A stretch of 64,000 bases of DNA from Bacteroides faecichinchillae JCM 17102 (GTDB taxonomy: Bacteria; Bacteroidota; Bacteroidia; Bacteroidales; Bacteroidaceae), in NCBI RefSeq assembly GCF_000614145.1, contig NZ_BAKK01000003.1:1-64000 (forward strand), read 5' to 3'. Below the pieces are notes generated by a model, which searched no databases, had not been told where the DNA came from, and was given only the letters and a program-made list of their open reading frames with translations. Numbering within the stretch: position 1 is the first letter of the stretch; each line of letters starts with the position of its first letter. A program made the position numbers and the translations under genes. Of this stretch, positions 9,987 through 19,411 are shown piece after piece.

Positions 9987-11192
9987 ATGAAAGTATGCTT
10001 TATGGGGTTAGGTTATATTGGCCTGCCCACTGCCATTATTGCCGCTAAACATGGCATTCAGGTTATAGGGGTTGATATTAATCCAAAAGTTGTTGAAATG
10101 ACTAATCAAGGTAAGTTGCATATTGTTGAGCCTGGCATGCAAGAACTGCTTCAGGAAGTTGTTTCTTCTGGGCAATTAAAAGCTTCTACTACTCCTGAAA
10201 TAAGTGATGCCTATTTTATGGTAGTTCCCACACCTTTTAAAGGAAACCATGAGCCTGATATTTCTTATGTAGAGGCAGCAACTCGTGCAATAATTCCTCT
10301 TCTGAAGGAAGGTGATTTGTATGTTATTGAGTCTACATCTCCTGTTGGTACTACTGATAAGATGGCGAAATTAATTTTTGATTTACGTCCCGAACTAACA
10401 GATAAAATTTATATTGCCTATTGTCCGGAACGTGTTCTTCCTGGAAATGTAATTTATGAGTTGGTATGTAATGATCGTGTTATCGGTGGCATAAACGAGG
10501 TGTCTACGGATAAAGCTATTGCATTTTATAGTCAATTTGTACAAGGTACACTTCACCGTACTAATTGTAAAACTGCTGAGATGTGTAAACTGACAGAGAA
10601 TTCTTCTCGTGACGTACAAATAGCTTTTGCTAACGAACTTTCTCTAATTTGTGATAAAGCTGGAATTAATGTATGGGAACTGATTGAACTGGCTAACAAG
10701 CACCCTCGTGTAAATATCCTTCAGCCTGGATGTGGTGTTGGCGGTCATTGTATTGCTGTTGATCCATATTTTATTACATCTGACTTTCCTATGGAGTCCA
10801 AAATTATAGCTACTGCACGGGAAATGAATAATTATAAAGCTTTTTGGTGCGCGGAAAAAGTTCAAAATACAATGTTAAAGTTCGAACTAGAACATCATCG
10901 TAAACCTACTATTGCTATGATGGGATTGGCTTTTAAGCCAGATATTGATGACTTACGTGAAGCACCTGCTAAATATATCACAACAAAAGTAATGCAAAGC
11001 TGCAATAATGCGGATATACTGGTGGTGGAACCTAATGTACAGGAACACAATGTTTTTAAACTGACAGATTACAAAGAAGCATATATAAAGGCCGACATTG
11101 TAGTGTTTTTGGTAGCTCATTCGGTTTTCAAATCTCTTCCTTATGATGACAAGAAAATTATTCTTGATTTTTGTGGTATTTACAAAAAATAA
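9987..11192 (+). CDS. wecC: UDP-N-acetyl-D-mannosamine dehydrogenase WecC
   Basis: NAD-dependent four-electron oxidation of UDP-ManNAc to UDP-ManNAcA. The 401-residue protein opens with the NAD-binding motif MGLGYIGLPTA, has the hinge motif YVIESTSPVGTT, CPERVLPGN, and the active-site PGCGVGGHCIAVDPYF with the catalytic Cys near residue 250. The C-terminal domain includes GLAFKPDIDDLREAPA. Length and motifs fit WecC rather than UDP-glucose dehydrogenase. The partner epimerase WecB follows at once, which is the usual ManNAcA pair. Confidence 0.92.
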   Translation: MKVCFMGLGYIGLPTAIIAAKHGIQVIGVDINPKVVEMTNQGKLHIVEPGMQELLQEVVSSGQLKASTTPEISDAYFMVVPTPFKGNHEPDISYVEAATRAIIPLLKEGDLYVIESTSPVGTTDKMAKLIFDLRPELTDKIYIAYCPERVLPGNVIYELVCNDRVIGGINEVSTDKAIAFYSQFVQGTLHRTNCKTAEMCKLTENSSRDVQIAFANELSLICDKAGINVWELIELANKHPRVNILQPGCGVGGHCIAVDPYFITSDFPMESKIIATAREMNNYKAFWCAEKVQNTMLKFELEHHRKPTIAMMGLAFKPDIDDLREAPAKYITTKVMQSCNNADILVVEPNVQEHNVFKLTDYKEAYIKADIVVFLVAHSVFKSLPYDDKKIILDFCGIYKK

Positions 11193-11209
11193 TTCAAGCA
11201 TTTAACGAT

Positions 11210-12358
11210 ATGAAGAAAATAATGTTAGTTTTCGGGACACGTCCCGAGGCTATAAAAATGGTTCCTTTGGTAAAAGAATTTCAGAAGAATCCGAAGGAGT
11301 TTAAGACTATAGTATGTGTCACAGGTCAGCATCGGGAGATGCTGGATCAAGTATTACATCTGTTTGAAATTACTCCTGATTACGATCTGAATATTATGAA
11401 ACAAGGACAAGATTTATATGATGTAACGTCACGTGTTTTGGTAGGTATGAGAGATGTGTTGAAAGATTGTAATCCAAATATAGTGTTAGTTCATGGCGAT
11501 ACAACTACTTCTACAGCTGCTGCTTTAGCTGCTTATTATCAGCAGATTCCTGTAGGACATATAGAAGCTGGGCTCCGTACTCATAATATTTACAGTCCTT
11601 GGCCAGAGGAGATGAACCGTCAGATTACAGGACGTATTGCTACTTATCATTTTTCTCCTACTCTTTTGAGTAAACAAAATTTATTGAATGAAGGTGTTAA
11701 GGATTCAGTTATTACAGTGACTGGTAATACAGTGATTGATGCTCTATATATGGTTGTAGAGAAGATTAAAAATAGCAAGGAGCTTGATAAAGAACTAGAG
11801 AATACTTTAAAAGTTTCCGGATATGATATAAATCGTTTACGAGACGGAAAGAAAATGATTTTAATTACCGGTCATCGTCGTGAAAACTTTGGTGATGGTT
11901 TTATATCTATATGCCAGGCTATCAAGTCTCTAACAGAGAAATATCCTGAGGTGGATTTTGTGTACCCGATGCATTTAAATCCAAATGTTCGTAAGCCAAT
12001 ACATGAAGTATTTGGTGAAGAACTGTCTAATTTGGGTAATATGTTTTTTATTGAGCCATTGGAGTATCTTTCTTTTGTTTATTTAATGGAAAAATCGACG
12101 ATTGTATTGACAGATAGTGGAGGTGTTCAGGAAGAAGCACCCGGATTAGGAAAACCTGTTCTTGTGATGCGTGATACGACAGAACGCCCAGAAGCATTGG
12201 AAGCTGGAACGGTTAAGTTGGTTGGAACTAACTATGATAAGATTGTGAATGAAGTATCTATTTTACTGAATGATCATGAGTCTTATGAAAAAATGAGTAA
12301 AGCTATAAATCCTTATGGCGATGGGTTGGCGTGTGGAAGAATAATTGCTGTTCTTTGA
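11210..12358 (+). CDS. wecB: UDP-GlcNAc 2-epimerase WecB
   Basis: Non-hydrolysing epimerase making UDP-ManNAc, the substrate of WecC. I chose the ATG at 11210 (KKIMLVFGTRPEAIKM) over a more upstream in-frame TTG. Motifs: GTRPEAIKM, VHGDTTTSTAAALAAYY, GHIEAGLRT, TGHRRENFGDG, and DSGGVQEEAPGLGKP with the UDP-binding DTTERPE. About 382 residues, full length for the family. It starts 17 bases after wecC. After it the operon has a 159-base non-coding gap before the polymerase gene. Confidence 0.93.
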   Translation: MKKIMLVFGTRPEAIKMVPLVKEFQKNPKEFKTIVCVTGQHREMLDQVLHLFEITPDYDLNIMKQGQDLYDVTSRVLVGMRDVLKDCNPNIVLVHGDTTTSTAAALAAYYQQIPVGHIEAGLRTHNIYSPWPEEMNRQITGRIATYHFSPTLLSKQNLLNEGVKDSVITVTGNTVIDALYMVVEKIKNSKELDKELENTLKVSGYDINRLRDGKKMILITGHRRENFGDGFISICQAIKSLTEKYPEVDFVYPMHLNPNVRKPIHEVFGEELSNLGNMFFIEPLEYLSFVYLMEKSTIVLTDSGGVQEEAPGLGKPVLVMRDTTERPEALEAGTVKLVGTNYDKIVNEVSILLNDHESYEKMSKAINPYGDGLACGRIIAVL

Positions 12359-12517
12359 TTACATTGTGGTAAGTATTTGGAAATTTATTGCGATAAATAT
12401 ATTTAGATATATTTATTGTATTTGATATAAATTCCAGAAAGAAGGTTGATTTTGTTAAGAGAAGTCTCAAAATTACTGAAGAAATATGATAATAATGGAT
12501 GTAAAATTAAATAAAAT

Positions 12518-13540
12518 ATGGCATTGTATATTGGAGTAGCTATATTATTATTTTATTTTAGTGTAAGTAGAAAAAATATATTAGCATTTTTTAGTTTTAT
12601 TATTCTTCTCATCTTAGCAAGTATTAGAGGAAATGAAGTTGGATTTGATGTAATCTCATATGCAGAGTCTTTTGAATGGCATACTTATTTATTAGGTGAT
12701 AGTTATGAGATCGGTTGGAGTTTTCTTTGTTTTTTTATTGATTTGTTTGGAGGAGATTTTCGATGTTTGTTATTCATTTCAGCCTTCTTGACATTATTCC
12801 CTCTGTTCGTTTTTTTTAAAAGGGAAAGTGTAAATGCCAATAAATCATATTTGATTTATTATTGTTTGTGTTTCTATTTCATTTGTTTTAATCAAATGCG
12901 TCAAGCAATAGCTTTATCTTTTTTTTGTGTGGCATGGCACTTTTATTTCAAAAGACAAAAATTGAAATGCTATTCTTTTTTTATACTTTCAGTACTGTTC
13001 CATTACTCTGCATTCTTTTTTGCTACTTTATTTTTGTTATATCCTTTTATAAAAAAAATAAAACTAAATGTTTGGATAAAATTATCAATTATTTCTTTGG
13101 TTATAGGTCCATGTATTTCCCCTCTTATCACGAGTGTTATTTCTATTATTGGTATTGATAAATATGCCAATTATGCTGACTATGGAAGTCATTTGGATTT
13201 TAATATAGTAGGAGTTTTATTTTTTAATATACTTAGGACAGTAATTTATATTTTTGTTATTAAGAACTGTGTTAGAGTATCTACATTTCAATATATTCCT
13301 CTGACATTTTGTGGTATAGTTGTTTCTAATTTATTTAATTATTTAGTAGGAATCGATCGTTTAGTATGGTATGTAACTATTATGGATACAATAACTTTTC
13401 CTTATTGTATTCAACAATGTATTTATTTGAGAAATAGAATGATAAATTCTTTTGTGTTCGTTAGTTTTATCTTTTTTACTTTAATTTGGGGACTTCTTCA
13501 TAATAACCAAGGAGTTGTTCCGTACATAATATTTGATTAG
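12518..13540 (+). CDS. EpsG/Wzy-like O-unit polymerase
   Basis: Predicted periplasm-facing polymerase that joins repeat units. The 340-residue protein is almost entirely hydrophobic, with about 10 membrane helices. It has an EpsG-like arrangement: an early loop ASIRGNEVGFDVISYAESF (the RxxxGxDxxxY pattern of the family), then CFNQMRQAIALSFF and LFHYSAFFFA. Wzy proteins diverge strongly, so the call rests on topology, these motifs and its place between wecB and a glycosyltransferase. The gene is markedly AT-rich, as is usual for polymerases in exchangeable loci. Confidence 0.8.
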   Translation: MALYIGVAILLFYFSVSRKNILAFFSFIILLILASIRGNEVGFDVISYAESFEWHTYLLGDSYEIGWSFLCFFIDLFGGDFRCLLFISAFLTLFPLFVFFKRESVNANKSYLIYYCLCFYFICFNQMRQAIALSFFCVAWHFYFKRQKLKCYSFFILSVLFHYSAFFFATLFLLYPFIKKIKLNVWIKLSIISLVIGPCISPLITSVISIIGIDKYANYADYGSHLDFNIVGVLFFNILRTVIYIFVIKNCVRVSTFQYIPLTFCGIVVSNLFNYLVGIDRLVWYVTIMDTITFPYCIQQCIYLRNRMINSFVFVSFIFFTLIWGLLHNNQGVVPYIIFD

Positions 13541-13542
13541 GA

Positions 13543-14646
13543 ATGGAATATGTTTTTTTACTAAATTCTTGTACTCAACCGCGATGTCATAAAAGAATTC
13601 GGTCTTTTATTGATTTGGGATATACAGTAAAAGTCTATTCTTTTGATAGAAATTGGTATTCAGTTAATAAACCTGTAGATTTTGATATTGAGATATTAGC
13701 TGATATATCTAGTGGTTCATATATGAAAAGATTATATATCTATTTCAAAGCATTATCACCTATATTTAAGAAACATGGGAAGAAATGTATTTATTATTGT
13801 TTTGGAATGGATTTAGCATTAGTCACTTTGCTATTTAAAAGAAAGTATATATATGAAGAAAGTGATTTAATGTATTTAGAATATAATAATATTTTGATTC
13901 CTTTTTTTAAGTTCCTTGATAGATTCATACAAAAAAGGTCTATTGCATCAGTTCTGACTTCAAGTGGCTTTCTTGATTATTTATATTCTACTGTTCCAAC
14001 TAATATTTTTGTTATTCCAAATAAATTAGATTCTTACTTTTTAAATCAAAAACGTCCTGGTATTAAAAAATATAATCCGGAAAAAATACGATTTGCTTTT
14101 ATTGGCTTACTTCGATATCCTAATACAATTTTCCCTTTCATTAAGGTCATGAGTAAATTTAATTCTAATTATGAATTTCATATTTGGGGAGATGGTCCTC
14201 AATATATGAAAGATCAAATAAATCAATGTGTTAAGGAAAAAGATAATGTTGTTTATCATGGTCCATTTCGTAATCCTCTTGATTTATCTTCAATATATGA
14301 TACTATTGATATCAATTTTGTTTGCTATGATACTCATGGACGAAATGAAAGAGTGGCAGAACCTAATAAGTTGTATGAATCTATATATTTTAATACTCCA
14401 ATTATTGTAAGTGAAAACACTTATTTGGCTAAACAAGTAAGGCTAAGAAAAAATGGTTTCATTTTAAATTGTTTTTCAGAGGAAGCAATATACCATTTTT
14501 TTGAAAATTTGTCAAATGAAGAACTAAATCATAAGAGTTTTAATGCTTCAAATATTCCATTACATGAAATTGTGGATAGGGGAGAACAAATAAGCGCTTT
14601 AACAGCATTTATAAAGAATTCTTCTAATATGGATAAAATACGATAA
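13543..14646 (+). CDS. Glycosyltransferase, GT4-like
   Basis: Cytoplasmic glycosyltransferase of 367 residues with GT-B features. An N-terminal half with RCHKRIRSFIDLGYTVKVYS leads to the C-terminal donor domain FAFIGLLRYPNTIF, HIWGDGPQYMKDQI and the acidic region RVAEPNKLYESIYFNTPIIV, where the Glu-containing stretch binds the nucleotide sugar in GT4 enzymes. The gene begins 2 bases after the polymerase stop. Because the ManNAcA transferase of the pathway (WecG in enterobacteria, GT26) is not otherwise present, this protein or the second glycosyltransferase at 15340 may carry that step. Donor and acceptor are unproven. Confidence 0.8.
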   Translation: MEYVFLLNSCTQPRCHKRIRSFIDLGYTVKVYSFDRNWYSVNKPVDFDIEILADISSGSYMKRLYIYFKALSPIFKKHGKKCIYYCFGMDLALVTLLFKRKYIYEESDLMYLEYNNILIPFFKFLDRFIQKRSIASVLTSSGFLDYLYSTVPTNIFVIPNKLDSYFLNQKRPGIKKYNPEKIRFAFIGLLRYPNTIFPFIKVMSKFNSNYEFHIWGDGPQYMKDQINQCVKEKDNVVYHGPFRNPLDLSSIYDTIDINFVCYDTHGRNERVAEPNKLYESIYFNTPIIVSENTYLAKQVRLRKNGFILNCFSEEAIYHFFENLSNEELNHKSFNASNIPLHEIVDRGEQISALTAFIKNSSNMDKIR

Positions 14647-14671
14647 CCATAGAGAATCTGAATCGCTTTGG

Positions 14672-14866
14672 ATGTATGAAAAAATATTAAGAATCATTAC
14701 AGTTTCTACTAGTCTTGAGATTTTATTAAAAGATCAGTTGATCTTTCTAAATCAATATTATGAACTTGTTGGAGTAGCATCTGGTAGTGATTTTCAAACG
14801 AATAGTGCTTGGTCGTACCGATTATGAGAATTTGTTGCCGATGACTATTGGAATAAACAACAATAA
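14672..14866 (+). pseudogene. Remnant of a glycosyltransferase N-terminus fused to another fragment
   Basis: The reading frame from ATG 14672 gives a protein start closely resembling polysaccharide GT4 proteins (ILRIITVSTSLEILLKDQ, LNQYYELVGVASGSD) and stops at 14827 after only 51 residues. From about 14804 another frame gives LGRTDYENLLPMTIGINNN and a stop at 14866, which looks like the C-terminal tail of a different protein that I do not recognise. The two halves appear joined by a deletion. It lies 25 bases after an intact glycosyltransferase and before the PglA-like gene, so the operon has lost at least one gene here. Confidence 0.6.
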
Positions 14867-15339
14867 ATATTAGGCAACAATCCTATTTTTGACAAATTTT
14901 ATAAATGAATTGCTTAAATGCGACTTTCTGTATAGGATATGTCAAAATTGGTCACTAACAAAACGCTTAAATATATGGATACTTTTGATGGTTTCTACTC
15001 GATCGAAAATTTAATCTTGCCCCCCTTTGGTTGGTGTGTACTTATATAATCATATCGACTTGCAAAATGCAGCGTATACCAGTGCTTGAATGCTTCAAGA
15101 GTATTTTCTATAAGATTGTTAAAAGTTGTGTGAATTACAATAATTTGTTACCATTGGTTTTTGGAGTATGTAATTACAATTATTAAAAATCAGTTCAGCT
15201 TTTGGGTTTATTATAAGGAACCTACTTTGAGGCGGCTTTCTTTGACAAACATATCAAAATTGGGTGCCAACTAAAAATTACATTTTGAGACATAGATATT
15301 CAGTGCCATTGATTTTATTTTATAAAATGACAATAAAAA
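14867..15339. other. Non-coding scar in the polysaccharide operon with two similar short segments
   Basis: No convincing open frame is seen in either strand over about 470 bases. Two related segments occur about 310 bases apart in the same orientation: TGTCAAAATTGGTCACTAAC near 14939 and ATCAAAATTGGGTGCCAACT near 15252. They could be ends of a decayed insertion element or parts of a duplicated sequence, but no transposase fragment is readable. The stretch also has a C-rich run near 15018. Confidence 0.45.
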
Positions 15340-16485
15340 ATGAAAACTAAATTGATAAGGGCATCAACCGTTCCTCAGTCTCTTGCGACTTTTTGTACTG
15401 GATTTTTAAAGGAATTGTCTGAGGATTATGAAGTGGTAGCATTATCATCACATGGTGAAGCAATGAGTTTTATTGCGGAACATGAGGGCATTAGAACTAT
15501 AGCTGTTGATATGGAGAGGCATATATCTCTTAAAAAGGATATCATATCACTTTGGTTACTGATGAAAGTTCTTCGTAAAGAAAGGCCAGCTATTATACAT
15601 AGTATTACACCCAAAGCCGGATTGCTGTGTATGGTGGCCGCATGGGTTATAAGAGTACCTTATCGAATACATACTTTTACAGGATTAGTATTCCCGACCT
15701 CTACAGGTTTGAAGCGTAAGGTTTTAATGGTCACTGATTGGATAACTTGTGCCTGTGCCACTCATATTATCCCCGAAGGTGAGGGAGTGAAAGAAGATTT
15801 GTTAAATTATAGGATAACCAGAAAGCCGATTAAAGTATTAGGTTATGGTAATGTGCGAGGTGTTGATCTTGTACATTATGATCGTACGATTAAAGTAATT
15901 AAAGATGCTGAAGATATCGAGGATAAAACACTTTTCACATTCGTTTTTATTGGACGCATTGTTCGTGATAAGGGAATCAATGAATTAATTGAGGCTACTA
16001 GGCGCCTTCAATGTGAAGGTTACAAATTTAGAATTCTTTTAGTTGGTCCATTTGAAGACGATTTAGATCCAATAAACGAAAGAACTAAAGATTTTATCAT
16101 TAAATCGTCTTGTATAAGAGCTGTTGGTAGACAAAACGATGTGCGTCCTTGGTTAGCGGCCTCTGATGTATTGGTATTTCCAAGTTATCGTGAAGGTTTT
16201 CCCAATGTAGTTTTAGAAGCAGGCGCAATGGGATTACCATCTATTGTGACAGACATTAATGGATCCCGTGAAATTATCCAAAATGGTGTAAACGGTATAA
16301 TCATTCCATTCCAGAATGTTGATGCCTTATATCATGCAATGAAAGATTTTTTGGATAACCCGGAAGAAGTGAAGCGTATGTCATCAACTGCAAGAGGTAT
16401 TATTGCTGAGAGATATGAGCAAAGTTTCGTACGAAAATGTCAAAAGGATTTCTATAAGGAAATTCTAGGAAATAATATCCATTGA
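15340..16485 (+). CDS. PglA/WbpT-like glycosyltransferase (GT4)
   Basis: GT-B glycosyltransferase of 381 residues that probably adds the second sugar to the PglC-loaded lipid carrier, as PglA does to diNAcBac. Motifs: an N-terminal KLIRASTVPQSLATFCTGFL, HSITPKAGLLCMVAAW near residue 88, HTFTGLVFPTSTG (HTFTG loop typical of this group), FVFIGRIVRDKGINELIEA near 205, and FPSYREGFPNVVLEAGAMGLP, which contains the family's E-x7-E pattern. It precedes the PglC/D/E homologues by 283 bases, the order expected if it acts right after initiation. Confidence 0.87.
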   Translation: MKTKLIRASTVPQSLATFCTGFLKELSEDYEVVALSSHGEAMSFIAEHEGIRTIAVDMERHISLKKDIISLWLLMKVLRKERPAIIHSITPKAGLLCMVAAWVIRVPYRIHTFTGLVFPTSTGLKRKVLMVTDWITCACATHIIPEGEGVKEDLLNYRITRKPIKVLGYGNVRGVDLVHYDRTIKVIKDAEDIEDKTLFTFVFIGRIVRDKGINELIEATRRLQCEGYKFRILLVGPFEDDLDPINERTKDFIIKSSCIRAVGRQNDVRPWLAASDVLVFPSYREGFPNVVLEAGAMGLPSIVTDINGSREIIQNGVNGIIIPFQNVDALYHAMKDFLDNPEEVKRMSSTARGIIAERYEQSFVRKCQKDFYKEILGNNIH

Positions 16486-16768
16486 TTATAAAGTGTTTTG
16501 TAATGTAATAGGAGATATTGCGTGTGCTTTTAACTATTCTATGGTGAGTAATTATGATATGGCATATCCTGAAATTTCTTTTAATTTGACGTTTGGGATT
16601 ATATTTGTTTTTAAATCATGTTTGGCTTGGATAAGTTGAGTGCAAGTTTTATATTCCTAAATAACTTTATAGAAGATTATAGGTTATTTTTCAAGATAGT
16701 GAACGTATGCTCTCTGCGAAGATTGTTTCACATTCGCTTTATTAAAATCTTTAGTTAAATAACTAATT
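16486..16768. other. Spacer inside the polysaccharide operon
   Basis: About 280 bases without a supported gene. One frame from ATG 16541 could encode 32 residues, but it has no recognisable family or ribosome-binding site. No clear terminator or promoter was seen. It may be another scar from gene loss. Confidence 0.4.
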
Positions 16769-17377
16769 ATGTATAAATGCTTTTTTAAACGAGTAATTGA
16801 TTTTTGTATTGCTTTTGTAACATTAAGTATCTTATTTTTTCCATTACTAATCATTACTGTTTGGCTTCATTTTGCTAATAAGGGTGCAGGTGCTTTCTTC
16901 ACGCAGGAGCGCCCTGGTAAAGGTGGAAAGATTTTTAAGGTGATGAAGTTTAAAACCATGACCGATGAATGTGATGCCGAGGGTAACCTCCTACCTGATG
17001 CAGATCGCTTAACCTCCGTAGGCAAGTTTATACGCTCTACTTCAATAGACGAGTTGCCACAGTTGATAAATGTACTTAAAGGTGACATGTCACTGATTGG
17101 TCCTCGTCCATTATTAGTACAATACTTGCCTTTATATAGTAAAGAACAAGCAAGAAGACATGGAGTGCGTCCGGGTATTACTGGTTGGGCACAATGTAAC
17201 GGGCGTAATGCTATATCGTGGACAAAGAAATTTGAGTTAGATGTATGGTATGTCGATCATTGTTCTTTTTTGCTTGATATGAGAATTCTTTTGATGACTA
17301 TAAGAAAAGTATTTATACGTGAAGGTATTAGTTCTGAAACTTCTGCTACAATGGAGCCTTTTACCGGAAATAATTAA
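16769..17377 (+). CDS. PglC-like initiating phosphoglycosyl transferase
   Basis: Transfers a phospho-sugar from UDP to undecaprenyl phosphate to start repeat-unit assembly. It belongs to the small monotopic class (202 residues, like PglC) without the extra membrane domain of WbaP. An N-terminal re-entrant hydrophobic segment spans about residues 8-32. The catalytic core has [17 protein letters not shown], the Asp-Glu dyad in [26 protein letters not shown], and [17 protein letters not shown]. It is followed 11 bases on by the PglD-like gene. By context its donor is probably UDP-diNAcBac or its galacto epimer. Confidence 0.9.
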   Translation: MYKCFFKRVIDFCIAFVTLSILFFPLLIITVWLHFANKGAGAFFTQERPGKGGKIFKVMKFKTMTDECDAEGNLLPDADRLTSVGKFIRSTSIDELPQLINVLKGDMSLIGPRPLLVQYLPLYSKEQARRHGVRPGITGWAQCNGRNAISWTKKFELDVWYVDHCSFLLDMRILLMTIRKVFIREGISSETSATMEPFTGNN

Positions 17378-17388
17378 ATCAGAAAGTA

Positions 17389-17973
17389 ATGTTTTTATAT
17401 GGAGCCAGTGGGCATGCTAAAGTGATCATTGATATTTTGCGTGCAAATAATGAGGTTGTTGAGGGGTTATTTGATGATAATGAGGCAATTCATGATTTGT
17501 TAGGTTATCCTGTTTTACACCCTTCGTCTGTTCTAGGGCCATTAATAATTAGTATAGGAAATAATCAGATTCGTTGTAAGATTGCAGATTTATTGTCAGT
17601 TGAATTTGGAACCGCTATTCATCCGTTTTCAATTATTTCTGAAACAGCGAAAATTGGAGTAGGAAGTGTTGTGATGCAAGGAGCGATTATTCAATCTTGT
17701 GCGAATGTAGGACAGCATTGTATTATAAATACAGGAGCTTCAATAGATCATGAATGTGTTGTAGATGATTACGTACATATTTCTCCCCATTGTACCCTTT
17801 GCGGTAATGTGCAGGTTGGAGAGGGGACATGGGTGGGTGCCGGTACAACCATTATACCAGGTGTAAAAGTTGGAAAATGGAGTGTTATTGGTGCGGGATC
17901 TGTTGTTACGAAAGATATTCCTGACAATGTATTGGCTGTTGGGAACAGGTGTAAAATAATTAAAAGAATATAA
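17389..17973 (+). CDS. PglD-like sugar O/N-acetyltransferase
   Basis: Acetyl-CoA dependent N-acetylation of the 4-amino group of a UDP-4-amino-6-deoxy sugar is the role of PglD. The 194-residue protein has an N-terminal Rossmann-like sugar-binding part (FLYGASGHAKVIIDILRAN, with the conserved GASGHAK) and a C-terminal left-handed beta-helix of hexapeptide repeats from about residue 85. The catalytic His lies in INTGASIDHECVV (DHE) with HISPHCTLCGNV after it. Length and layout equal PglD. Confidence 0.9.
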   Translation: MFLYGASGHAKVIIDILRANNEVVEGLFDDNEAIHDLLGYPVLHPSSVLGPLIISIGNNQIRCKIADLLSVEFGTAIHPFSIISETAKIGVGSVVMQGAIIQSCANVGQHCIINTGASIDHECVVDDYVHISPHCTLCGNVQVGEGTWVGAGTTIIPGVKVGKWSVIGAGSVVTKDIPDNVLAVGNRCKIIKRI

Positions 17974-17996
17974 TGGTTTTATAATTATATAAACTT

Positions 17997-19265
17997 ATGG
18001 ATAAACGAATATATCTATGTCTTGCCCACATGTCAGGCAAAGAACAAGGCTTCATTAAAGAGGCGTTCGATACCAATTGGGTAGTGCCTTTAGGACCTAA
18101 TGTGAATGGATTTGAGGCAGACCTGAAAGAGTTTGTGACAGCGAGTATTGACGAGCTTGAAACAAAGGAGGTCGTTGCTTTGTCTGCAGGTACGGCTGCT
18201 GTACATTTGGCATTGATTGCTTGCGGTGTGAAACCTGGAGATGAAGTGATGGTGCAATCGTTTACTTTTTGTGCTTCCTCGCATCCGATCACTTACTTAG
18301 GTGCTAAGCCTGTGTTTGTGGATTCGGAAATGGATACCTGGAACATGGATCCTGAACTATTAGAAGTAGCTATCAAAGACCGTATTGAGAAAACCGGAAA
18401 GAAGCCAAAAGCGATTGTGCCTGTGTATCTGTATGGTATGCCTGCCAAGATTGATGAAATCATAGCAGTTGCGGAGAAGTACGACATCCCTGTTATCGAG
18501 GATGCTGCCGAAGGTTTTGGCTCGAAGTATAATGGGCAGATGTGTGGTACATTCGGAAAATACGGTGTGTTGAGTTTCAATGGTAATAAGATGATTACGA
18601 CTTCAGGTGGTGGTGCTCTAATAACTCCTTCTGCAGATGATAAGAAAGAAATAATGTTCTATGCTACCCAGGCTCGTGAAGCGTATCCATATTATCAACA
18701 CGAGAAGATCGGTTATAACTATCGTATGTCAAATATCTGTGCTGGTATCGGTCGAGGTCAGATGACTGTGGCTAACGATCATATTTCTCACCATAAGCAC
18801 ATTCAGAAGATGTATGAGGAGCTGCTTGCTGACATTCAAGGTGTGACTATTCATAGTCAGCCTTCCACAGGGAAATACGATAGCAATTATTGGCTCTGTA
18901 CCATAACTCTTGACCCATTATTGAGAGTGAGCGGACAGGAAAATGCTTATCAGGTGGTTGTTCAGGGCGCAGTGGGAGGTGCTTCCGGTTTAACTCACGA
19001 GGCAAAGGAATTGCATACCGATTGCGAGCCTAATGCTAATGTTGAAGCTATGCGTATTTTCCTTGATGCAAAAGGTATCGAGAGTCGCCCTCTTTGGAAA
19101 CCTATGCATAAACAACCTGTATATGCTGATGCTGATGCTTATGTGAACGGAGTTTCAGAAGCTCTCTTTAAAGTTGGTATGTGTTTGCCTAGTGGACCAT
19201 GCGTTACCGATGATGATGTGCGTTACATTGTTGAGTGTATTAAAGAAGCAATTCTTTCCGATTAA
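17997..19265 (+). CDS. PglE-like UDP-4-amino sugar aminotransferase
   Basis: PLP-dependent DegT/DnrJ/EryC1 enzyme that would aminate the 4-keto product of the dehydratase at 1200. It has ALSAGTAAVHLALIACG, VPVYLYGMPAKIDEI, VIEDAAEGFGSKYNG and SFNGNKMITTSGGG with the PLP lysine (Lys of GNK). At 422 residues it is about 35 longer than PglE because of an insertion near 310-345. It closes the polysaccharide operon and is followed by a strong terminator at 19346. With the dehydratase, acetyltransferase and PglC-like gene it completes a bacillosamine-type set. Confidence 0.9.
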   Translation: MDKRIYLCLAHMSGKEQGFIKEAFDTNWVVPLGPNVNGFEADLKEFVTASIDELETKEVVALSAGTAAVHLALIACGVKPGDEVMVQSFTFCASSHPITYLGAKPVFVDSEMDTWNMDPELLEVAIKDRIEKTGKKPKAIVPVYLYGMPAKIDEIIAVAEKYDIPVIEDAAEGFGSKYNGQMCGTFGKYGVLSFNGNKMITTSGGGALITPSADDKKEIMFYATQAREAYPYYQHEKIGYNYRMSNICAGIGRGQMTVANDHISHHKHIQKMYEELLADIQGVTIHSQPSTGKYDSNYWLCTITLDPLLRVSGQENAYQVVVQGAVGGASGLTHEAKELHTDCEPNANVEAMRIFLDAKGIESRPLWKPMHKQPVYADADAYVNGVSEALFKVGMCLPSGPCVTDDDVRYIVECIKEAILSD

Positions 19266-19345
19266 TACTTCATATCCAATTTTTACTTGCGATTAGTATT
19301 GAAAAACTTTTAAAGCATGGATACTTTTTTGTACTCCATGTGTAT

Positions 19346-19383
19346 AAAAAGCGGATGTGTCTGTCGTGACGCATCCGCTTTTA
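19346..19383. terminator. Bidirectional terminator after the polysaccharide operon
   Basis: Inverted repeat AAAAAGCGGATG with matching CATCCGCTTTTT around a loop of about 13 bases, flanked by A-run and T-run. It lies between two convergent genes (aminotransferase and RRM protein) and can serve both strands. Confidence 0.85.
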
Positions 19384-19411
19384 TTGATATATCCTTTATA
19401 TAATTCGGAAA

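Noticed and set aside
1..19265. Phase-variable capsule locus with UpxY/UpxZ and an invertible promoter
   Set aside because: No UpxY/UpxZ gene, integrase or inverted-repeat promoter is seen; the operon's 5' end is outside the window, so this remains undecided.
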